Source of the DNA: WHSV01 sp050693975
GTDB taxonomy: Bacteria; Actinomycetota; CADDZG01; WHSQ01
DNA: 18,657 nt
Direction: 5' to 3'
Assembly: GCA_050693975.1 (NCBI GenBank)
Contig: JBOGWV010000298.1
Coordinates: 1-18,657 of the forward strand
In this document: one piece after another, positions 1 through 5,211 of the stretch
Numbering within the stretch: the stretch's first letter is position 1
Layout: each line of letters opens with the position of its first letter
Position numbers and translations under genes: made by a program
The notes under the pieces: generated by a model
What the model was told of the DNA's origin: nothing
The model's input: only the letters and a program-made list of their open reading frames with translations
Databases searched by the model: none

Positions 1-71
1 ACCTCGAGCACACCTACTCTCTCGCGCGCCCGCTTCACCACGCCGAGACTGGTAACGATGCCGGTGAACAT
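1..71 (-). CDS. ribE: Riboflavin synthase alpha subunit, N-terminal fragment (cut by window edge)
   Basis: Riboflavin synthase converts two molecules of 6,7-dimethyl-8-ribityllumazine to riboflavin plus a pyrimidinedione, the last step of riboflavin synthesis. Only the first 23 codons are present. They read MFTGIVTSLGVVKRAR and on, and the MFTGIV opening with a following small-Gly motif is the conserved start of the first lumazine-binding barrel of this family. The ATG directly follows the ribD stop codon (TAGATG), so translation is probably coupled to ribD. It lies under the same FMN riboswitch. The rest of the gene runs off the left edge. The identification is good for such a short piece because both context and N-terminus agree. 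Confidence 0.85.
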   Translation of the reverse strand, partial: MFTGIVTSLGVVKRARERVGVLE

Positions 72-1157
72 CTAACCGGAGGCTCTCTCGTAGGAGAGCA
101 GGACGTCGACTCCCGCGCTCTCGGACCCCAGCAGTCGCCAGCGGCCGGCCTCGGCGATCGTCGACACGCCGAGATCCCCGAGATCGGGGCCTCCCCGGCC
201 CAGGAGCACCGCCCCCATGTGCAGGTCCAGTCGATTCACGAGATCACGCTTCAGGAGCGAAGTTGCGAGCCGCGCGCCCCCCTCGAAGTACAGCTCGAGC
301 CAGCCGCGCCGGCCCAGCGCGACGATCAGGGCGTCGAGGTCCACGCCCTCGGCGCCACCAGGGAGCACCAGAACCTCGGCTCCGGCCTCCTTCCAGGCGG
401 TCTGCACGTCGTGCGGGGAGCCGTTGGTGGTGGCGACTATGACCTCGCCGCCCTCGAACAGGCGGGCGTCGGGCGGCGTCGTTCCGCTCGCGTCGACCAA
501 CACGCGTGCCGGCTGACGGACGGCCTCTATGTCGCGCACCGTGAGGGATGGGTCATCGGCGACCGCCGTGCCGGAGCCCACCACCACCGCATCGGCACCC
601 TGCCGGCGGCGGTGGCTCTCCCTTCTAGCGGCCGGCCCGCTGATCCAGCGAGCCGTGCCGTCGGCGGCCGCGAGCCGCCCGTCGAGGCTGAGCGCAAGCT
701 TCAGCGACACGTAGGCCCGCCCCGTCAGACGGTGGTGGATGTAGGGCGCGTTCAACACGGTGGCCTCTCGCTCGCCTACGCCGGTCAGCACCTCGACGCC
801 GGCGTCGGTGAGCAGGCGCACGCCGTCGCCCGCGACCCGCTCGTCGGGATCCAGCATCGCGATGACGACCCGGGAAACGCCGGCGGAAACCAGCGCGGGA
901 GCACACGGAGGGGTGCGGCCATGGTGGGTGCAAGGCTCGAGCGTTACGTAAGCGGTTGCACCCGCCGCGGAGCCTGCAGCCGTCAGCGCGTCACTCTCTG
1001 CATGAGCGCGGCCCGCGCCCTGGTGATAGCCCTCCGCCAGGACCTCGCCATCGCGCACCAGGAGGCAGCCCACTTTGGGGTTCGGTGAGGTAAAGGGAGC
1101 CCGGCGCGCCAGCTTCAGCGCTTGGTCCATGAAGTGCTCGTGCGTCTGGCTGCTCAT
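72..1157 (-). CDS. ribD: Bifunctional diaminohydroxyphosphoribosylaminopyrimidine deaminase / 5-amino-6-(5-phosphoribosylamino)uracil reductase
   Basis: RibD catalyses two consecutive early steps of riboflavin synthesis: deamination of the pyrimidine from GTP cyclohydrolase II, then NADPH-dependent reduction of the ribosyl side chain. With the ATG at 1157 the protein has 361 residues, normal for the fused enzyme. The N-terminal deaminase domain shows the zinc site: H52-A-E54 (catalytic Glu), C76 in EPCTHHGRTPPC, and C85. The reductase domain starts near residue 147 with YVSLKLALSLDGRLA and contains GTARWISG and the VGSGTAVADDP stretch. The start was chosen because GGAGG lies 5 nt upstream of this ATG. 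An upstream TTG in the same frame has no such site and would lie in the riboswitch expression platform. ribE follows with no gap. Confidence 0.95.
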   Translation of the reverse strand: MSSQTHEHFMDQALKLARRAPFTSPNPKVGCLLVRDGEVLAEGYHQGAGRAHAESDALTAAGSAAGATAYVTLEPCTHHGRTPPCAPALVSAGVSRVVIAMLDPDERVAGDGVRLLTDAGVEVLTGVGEREATVLNAPYIHHRLTGRAYVSLKLALSLDGRLAAADGTARWISGPAARRESHRRRQGADAVVVGSGTAVADDPSLTVRDIEAVRQPARVLVDASGTTPPDARLFEGGEVIVATTNGSPHDVQTAWKEAGAEVLVLPGGAEGVDLDALIVALGRRGWLELYFEGGARLATSLLKRDLVNRLDLHMGAVLLGRGGPDLGDLGVSTIAEAGRWRLLGSESAGVDVLLSYERASG

Positions 1158-1160
1158 CCG

Positions 1161-1213
1161 ATCCTCCGGTGGTTCGGGAACCACCTCGGGAGCAGCGCAC
1201 AACGGGAGAGGAT
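1161..1213 (-). promoter_or_regulatory. Candidate expression platform: SD-abutting hairpin and possible SD sequestration before ribD
   Basis: On the transcribed strand the ribD Shine-Dalgarno GGAGG (1167-1163) directly follows a perfect hairpin, GGTGGTTC-CC-GAACCACC (1185-1168). An upstream ATCCTC (1213-1208) is exactly complementary to GAGGAT (1166-1161), which contains most of the SD, so a longer stem could bury the ribosome binding site. No U-rich terminator lies between the aptamer and ribD. This favours translational rather than transcriptional control by the upstream FMN aptamer. The base pairing is visible in the sequence; the switching mechanism is inferred. Confidence 0.55.
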
Positions 1214-1260
1214 TACGCCAAACTCACGCCTCGCCCACCGGCGACGCGCTTCGTTTCGTC

Positions 1261-1408
1261 CCCTTCTCCCATCCGGACTTGTCGCCCCCGTGCTCGCGCA
1301 CGAGATGCGAGTTACCGTCGGTTCCGGAATTCCACCGGATCAACCCCGCAGTTCATGCGGGGGTAGCGGACTATCACCGCCGGTCGGGAATCTCACCCTG
1401 CCCCGAAG
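1261..1408 (-). promoter_or_regulatory. FMN riboswitch aptamer (RFN element)
   Basis: Read on the minus strand, this stretch contains the hallmark RFN blocks in order: CTTCGGGGCAGGGTG, then TTCCCGACCGGCGGTGATAG, AGTCCGC, a CCCCGCA...TGCGGGG helix, GATCCGGTGGAATTCCGG with its arms, ACCGACGGTAA, a variable GC hairpin, and the closing AGTCCGGATGGGAGAAGG. The first and last blocks pair (CTTC with GAAG) to form P1. RFN elements bind flavin mononucleotide and switch off riboflavin synthesis or transport genes. The position 103 nt ahead of ribD fits. The leader lies wholly between the response regulator stop at 1476 and ribD. Confidence 0.97.
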
Positions 1409-1429
1409 AGGTTCCAGTCATTCAGTTCA

Positions 1430-1451
1430 GGCCCCGCTTACTTGCGGAGCC
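1430..1451 (-). other. GC-rich stem-loop upstream of the FMN aptamer
   Basis: The minus strand reads GGCTCCGC-AAGTAA-GCGGGGCC, an 8-bp stem with one G-U wobble and a 6-nt loop. It begins about 6 nt after a TATACT -10-like box, so it would sit at the very 5' end of the riboswitch transcript. It could protect that end, or act as a weak terminator for the upstream response regulator. No U tract follows it, so it is not a classical terminator. Confidence 0.45.
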
Positions 1452-1456
1452 CCTTG

Positions 1457-1462
1457 AGTATA
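1457..1462 (-). promoter_or_regulatory. Possible -10 box (TATACT) for the riboflavin operon
   Basis: TATACT on the minus strand is a near-consensus -10 hexamer. It lies 14 nt after the stop of the response regulator and about 50 nt before the FMN aptamer. No good -35 box is seen at 16-19 nt upstream (the hexamer at 17 nt is TACCGA). The promoter is therefore plausible but weak on sequence alone, and read-through from upstream genes may also feed the riboswitch. Confidence 0.4.
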
Positions 1463-1475
1463 CGGCCGCTACTGG

Positions 1476-1868
1476 TTAGTCGGTAGTACGAACCGCGGCG
1501 ACGATCTGTTGAGCCGGAGCGCTCTTCTGGATGTAACGCGTGGCGCCGGCCGCTACGGCCTTCTCGCCCATCTCCGCTACGTCGAACGAAGAGAACACGA
1601 TGATTCTGGCCGTGGGAGCGACCCGCTTGATCCCCGGGAGCGCCTCGAGGCCGCCCATCACCGGCATTCCGAGATCGAGAAGGACCACGTCGGGCTGCTC
1701 GGAGCGGGCGAGGTCGATCGCCTCGGCTCCATTGGCCGCCTCACCCACCACGATCATGTCGGGTTCCAGGCTCAGCTCGGTTTTGATCAGGGCGCGAACC
1801 TGACAGGTGTCGTCACAGACGATCACCCGGAACGGCCGGCTCGAGTCCGCTTCGCCCTCCGAAACCAT
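1476..1868 (-). CDS. Single-domain response regulator (REC only)
   Basis: This 130-residue protein is a receiver domain with no output domain. It would accept a phosphoryl group from a histidine kinase and act by protein-protein contact or as a phosphate relay. The REC signature is complete: acidic pair D19-D20 in VIVCDDT, phosphoacceptor D65 in DVVLLDLGMPVMGG, the switch Ser (S93 or S94) in VFSSFD, and K115 in YIQKSAP. It ends about 15 residues after that lysine, so nothing else is attached. The ATG is preceded by GGGAGAGGAA. It lies downstream of the REC-GGDEF gene, separated by a 202-nt leader, and just upstream of the FMN riboswitch. No kinase gene is in the window. CheY/Spo0F-like phosphorelay use is possible but cannot be decided here. 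Confidence 0.9.
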   Translation of the reverse strand: MVSEGEADSSRPFRVIVCDDTCQVRALIKTELSLEPDMIVVGEAANGAEAIDLARSEQPDVVLLDLGMPVMGGLEALPGIKRVAPTARIIVFSSFDVAEMGEKAVAAGATRYIQKSAPAQQIVAAVRTTD

Positions 1869-2070
1869 TTCCTCTCCCTGTCGATCGCGACCGGACCGGC
1901 GAGCCCAGGCCCTGGTTGCTCTGCTACATCAGCATGCGGGTTCCGCTGCATTCGACGGAATAGAGCAACGGAACCATCTTTTCTCGCGTCGACCTTGGTC
2001 CCGAATGACTACTTTGTGTGGAGTCCGGTTCGGCTGCCGACCCGGTTCCTCAACGCTGCGGGGTGAGCAC
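1869..2070 (-). other. 202-nt leader with an 11-bp stem-loop between the two response regulator genes
   Basis: No gene is seen here. On the minus strand, GGTTCCGTTGC (1975-1965) can pair with GCAGCGGAACC (1949-1939), an 11-bp stem with one U-G wobble and a 15-nt loop. Overlapping it, GTTGCTCT (1969-1962) is exactly complementary to AGAGCAAC (1922-1915), so two mutually exclusive folds are possible ahead of the single-domain response regulator. No U tract follows either stem and no convincing promoter was found. The pairings are visible; any regulatory role is inference. Confidence 0.5.
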
Positions 2071-3009
2071 TCAGTCGCGGCGACGGTCGACCGCGAAGGA
2101 CGACCCGGAGTCCTGCTTTGCGAACTGCTTCATCTCGGTGGCGATCTCGACCGCGAGCCACTGGCTATCGATGGTACGGAGGACGTTGGTGGAGATGCCA
2201 ACCGACACGGTCATGATGGGGAATCGATTCACCTGGTTCCGTCTGTCCGCGACCTCGATGTGGCCGCGCTCGGAATCGCCGGCGTCGTAGAGCTCTCCGG
2301 CGCTCGAATCCCACAGCTCGCAGACGGTCTTGGCCACCGACTCCGCGATCTCCGGATCGACGAGCATCACGAAGTCGTCTCCTCCGATATGTCCCAAGAA
2401 GGTCTCGTCACCTGGGTGAGGTTCGAGGGCCCGGCGCGAGCAGTTGGCCAGGAGCTTGATGGCCTCGTCGCCGCGCAGGAACCCGTAGTGGTCGTTGAAG
2501 GCCTTGAAGTTGTCGAGGTCGACGTACATCAGAGCGAACGGCTCGCCCGAGCCAACTCGCTCGCTGACGGCCTCGCCCACCTGCACGTTCCCGGGAAGCT
2601 GGGTCAGCGGGTTGACCGCCCGCATCTCGCGCGAGCGCCGCAGCGCCGACTTAACGCGCGCAACCAACTCGATGGGATCGAACGGTTTGATGATGTAGTC
2701 GTCCGCGCCCGTTGTCAGGCCCACGACCTTGTCGGCCGACAGCGACTTTGCCGTCAACATGATCACCGAGATGTGCTTGGTTCGTGAGTCGTCTCTGATG
2801 CGTTGACACACTTCGAAGCCGTCGAGGCGCGGCATCATCACGTCGAGCAGGATGAGGTCGGGCAGCGAGTTGTATGCCATCTGCAGAGCAGCATCCCCGT
2901 CGAACGCGGTGATGACCTCGAACCCCTCGAGCCGGAGATTGACCTCGACGAAACGGACTATGTCCTCATCGTCATCGGCTACTAGAACGACCTCGCGTCC
3001 GGCGCTCAC
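2071..3009 (-). CDS. Response regulator with receiver and GGDEF (diguanylate cyclase-like) domains
   Basis: This 312-residue protein joins a receiver domain (about 5-122) to a GGDEF domain (about 130-300), the PleD/WspR-type output that makes cyclic di-GMP from two GTP. The REC site is complete: D12-D14, phosphoacceptor D56 in LILLDVMMPRLDG, T86 and K108 in YIIKPFD. The GGDEF domain shows NPLTQLPGN, the metal/nucleotide block YVDLDNFKAFNDHYGFLRGD (162-181), and signature GGDDF at 209-213, with Asp in the usual Glu place. No RxxD inhibitory I-site lies at the expected spacing upstream (GDET occupies that place). The start is GTG, overlapping the rpe stop as GTGA, so translation is probably coupled to rpe. 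Whether the GGDDF variant is active cannot be told from sequence. Confidence 0.93.
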   Translation of the reverse strand: MSAGREVVLVADDDEDIVRFVEVNLRLEGFEVITAFDGDAALQMAYNSLPDLILLDVMMPRLDGFEVCQRIRDDSRTKHISVIMLTAKSLSADKVVGLTTGADDYIIKPFDPIELVARVKSALRRSREMRAVNPLTQLPGNVQVGEAVSERVGSGEPFALMYVDLDNFKAFNDHYGFLRGDEAIKLLANCSRRALEPHPGDETFLGHIGGDDFVMLVDPEIAESVAKTVCELWDSSAGELYDAGDSERGHIEVADRRNQVNRFPIMTVSVGISTNVLRTIDSQWLAVEIATEMKQFAKQDSGSSFAVDRRRD

Positions 3010-3701
3010 GCTCTAGCTCCGCTGCTCAGCTCGTCCAGCCGGGCGCGCAGGCGGGACGCGGCCGCGGCCGCATCGACGCCGTCGTAAACGCCGCTTCCCG
3101 AAACCAGAATGTTCGCTCCCGCCTGAACCGCGAGGTCGATGTTGTCGATCTTGACACCTCCGTCTACCTCGATATCGGCACCCGCGTCCTCCAGATCAAC
3201 CAGGCGCCGCGCGTCGGTGATCTTGGGCAGCATCTCACTCATGAAGCTCTGCCCACCGAAGCCCGGTCGCACGGTCATCATAAGGATGACATCGAGGGAC
3301 GAGAGGTACTTTTCGGCAAACGACAGGTCGACGTCGGGGTGAACCGCGATCCCCACCCCCACCCCCGCCCTTTGGATCCCGTCGATGACCGCCGCCGGGT
3401 CGTCGGTGACCTCGGGGTGAAAGCTGATCCGGTCGGCTCCCGCCGCGGCGAAGACGTCGATGAACTCCCCTGGGTTCTCGATCATGAGATGAACGTGCAG
3501 CGGCTGCTCGCACGCCGCCCGTACTGCTTCCACAATTGAAGTCCCGAAGGTCAAGTTCGGTACGTAGTGACCGTCCATCACGTCGAGGTGGAACCAGTCG
3601 ACGTGCTCGGCCACCGCCCTGACCTCGTCCGCGATGCGTCCGAAATCGGCGGTCAGGATCGACGGCGAGAGCTGGAGCCGGGGAGAAACGTGACTGTTCA
3701 C
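3006..3701 (-). CDS. rpe: Ribulose-phosphate 3-epimerase
   Basis: Rpe interconverts D-ribulose 5-phosphate and D-xylulose 5-phosphate in the pentose phosphate pathway; it is a cytosolic metal-dependent TIM barrel. The 231-residue length is typical. Visible motifs are LSPSILTADFGRI near the start, HLDVMDGHYVPN with metal ligands H38 and D40, H71 in VHLMIENP, the substrate loop TVRPGFGGQSFM (143-154), and D180 in EVDGGV. The start is a GTG 9 nt after the fmt stop; no in-frame ATG fits better. Its stop overlaps the GTG of the REC-GGDEF gene. Rpe supplies ribose-5-phosphate-pool sugars that also feed the nucleotide and riboflavin genes nearby. Confidence 0.97.
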   Translation of the reverse strand: MNSHVSPRLQLSPSILTADFGRIADEVRAVAEHVDWFHLDVMDGHYVPNLTFGTSIVEAVRAACEQPLHVHLMIENPGEFIDVFAAAGADRISFHPEVTDDPAAVIDGIQRAGVGVGIAVHPDVDLSFAEKYLSSLDVILMMTVRPGFGGQSFMSEMLPKITDARRLVDLEDAGADIEVDGGVKIDNIDLAVQAGANILVSGSGVYDGVDAAAAASRLRARLDELSSGARA

Positions 3702-3710
3702 GGTCGGAAC

Positions 3711-4634
3711 CTACTCAAATCCTTCGCCGGAGGCCAGGCGAAGTCCGCGTGCCGCCTCGGCTCCGCTCATCGTCTTCTTGCCCTGGAGTTGAACCGAGGT
3801 CAGCTCGAGAGCCCCCTCGCCGGTTCCGGCGATCAGGGTCCCTTCATGCTCGGCCACCGCGCCCGGGCTCAGCCCCTCGAGACCCGCCTCCTGGGCGTAC
3901 AGGATCTTGACGCGCTTTTTGCGCAGCGTGGTCCACGCTCCGGGAACGGGATTGAGACCGCGCACCTTGTTACAAATGACCGCGGCGGGCTCGCTCCAGT
4001 CGATACGCGCCTCCTCGGTGGTGATCTTCGGGGCGTAGGTCGCATGTTCGTGTTGCTGTTCGACCGGCTCCAGATCGCCGGACGCGTAGGCCGCCACCGT
4101 GTCCACCAGCAACGGGGCGCCGGCTTGTGCGAGACGCTCCCCCAACGTTCCCGCGGTGTCGGTGAGCATCACGTCCTCGGCCGCGGTTGCGAGCACCGGG
4201 CCCTCGTCCATGCCCTCGGTGAGCACGATGATCGAGACCCCCGAGACCCGGTTGCCGTCCATGATCGCTCGCTGCACCGGCGCCGCTCCTCGGTAAGCCG
4301 GAAGCAGGGAGAAGTGGAGGTTAACGAAACGGCGCGGTGGCACCGCGAGCAGCGAGGCAGGCAGGATCTTGCCGTAGGCGACCACCGTGCAGACATCCGG
4401 CGCGAGTTCGCGCAGTTGCTCGTGGAACTCGTCGGCGCGCGCCCGCGCTGGTTGAAGAACCTCTATGCCTGCGGCGAGCGCGCTCTGTTTGACCGGCGAC
4501 GGGCGCAGTTCCATGCCCCGCCCCGCGGGACGGTCGGGGTTGGTGACCACCGCCGCCACATCGATGTCGGACGCGATCAACGCATCGAGGCTCGGCACCG
4601 CCCACGCGGGCGTGCCGAAGAAGACGGTCCTCAG
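3711..4634 (-). CDS. fmt: Methionyl-tRNA formyltransferase, probable CTG start
   Basis: Fmt transfers a formyl group from 10-formyltetrahydrofolate to Met-tRNA for initiation. The first in-frame ATG/GTG/TTG-type start is a GTG at 4598, which would remove the conserved first strand. In frame upstream the sequence continues RTVFFGTPAWAVPSL, the canonical N-terminus of the family, headed by CTG at 4634. That CTG overlaps the def stop (CTGA) and has GAGGAG about 5 nt before it. With it the protein has 307 residues, the usual size. Catalytic N105 and H107 in NLHFSLLPAYRG and D143 in MDEGP are present, as is the C-terminal LQLQGKK-like region (VQLQGKKTMSG). def and fmt form the usual functional pair for adding and removing the N-formyl group. 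Confidence 0.95.
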   Translation of the reverse strand: MRTVFFGTPAWAVPSLDALIASDIDVAAVVTNPDRPAGRGMELRPSPVKQSALAAGIEVLQPARARADEFHEQLRELAPDVCTVVAYGKILPASLLAVPPRRFVNLHFSLLPAYRGAAPVQRAIMDGNRVSGVSIIVLTEGMDEGPVLATAAEDVMLTDTAGTLGERLAQAGAPLLVDTVAAYASGDLEPVEQQHEHATYAPKITTEEARIDWSEPAAVICNKVRGLNPVPGAWTTLRKKRVKILYAQEAGLEGLSPGAVAEHEGTLIAGTGEGALELTSVQLQGKKTMSGAEAARGLRLASGEGFE

Positions 4635-5176
4635 ATCGTCTCCTCGGTGGGCACCGATGCCCGTACGTGACTCGATCGCACCGGCAGACCGAGGGCCTGG
4701 TCGGCGAGGATGCGCAGGGCCTCACGCCGGAGGTCATCGGGGAGACGGTCGATGAACAAGATCCCGTCGAGGTGGTCGATCTCGTGTTGGAAGACCCGGG
4801 CGAGATGCTCCTCGGCATCGATCTTCACCGCGTCGCCAACTTCGTCGATGCCCTCGACGCGCACCTCGAGGTGACGTTCGACCGGGTAGACCAACCCCGG
4901 AAGGCTGAGGCAGCCCTCCTCGTCGCTGTACATCTTCCGAGAGCGCTTGCTGATCACCGGATTGATGATCGTCCCGTACTCGTCCCCCACCTCCCAGGTG
5001 AAGATGCGCTCGAGCACGCCCACCTGAGGTCCGGCCAGGCCGACGCCTGGTGCCTCGCGCATGGTCTCGATCATGTCGGCCGATAGGCGGCCGTGAACGT
5101 CGGTTACGCCGGCGACCTCGTGCGCCTTCTGACGCAGGACGGGGTCCCCGAAGGTCCTGATCGTCAAAACCGCCAT
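4631..5176 (-). CDS. def: Peptide deformylase
   Basis: Def removes the N-formyl group from nascent proteins at the ribosome exit. The 181-residue protein has the three family motifs: GVGLAGPQVGV (44-54), EEGCLSLPG (86-94) and QHEIDHLDG (130-138). These give metal ligands C89, H131 and H135 with catalytic E132. The C-terminal tail is somewhat extended, as in actinobacterial type I enzymes. The first motif has Gly where GxGLAAxQ is usual, a tolerated variation. The ATG is preceded by a modest AAAGGG. priA lies 35 nt upstream and fmt overlaps the stop codon. Confidence 0.97.
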   Translation of the reverse strand: MAVLTIRTFGDPVLRQKAHEVAGVTDVHGRLSADMIETMREAPGVGLAGPQVGVLERIFTWEVGDEYGTIINPVISKRSRKMYSDEEGCLSLPGLVYPVERHLEVRVEGIDEVGDAVKIDAEEHLARVFQHEIDHLDGILFIDRLPDDLRREALRILADQALGLPVRSSHVRASVPTEETI

Positions 5177-5211
5177 CGATGCCCTTTCATGGTTTGCATT
5201 TTGATGGACAC

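Noticed and set aside
1158..1202. Upstream TTG start for ribD at 1202
   Set aside because: No SD precedes it, and the ATG at 1157 has GGAGG 5 nt before it.
1075..1479. Plus-strand frames across the region between ribD and the response regulator
   Set aside because: The region is explained by the FMN riboswitch and its expression platform on the minus strand.
1807..2787. Plus-strand open frame of 326 codons over the two regulator genes
   Set aside because: It lies antisense to a REC-GGDEF gene with complete motifs; the translation has no recognisable domain and is typical of a GC-rich shadow frame.
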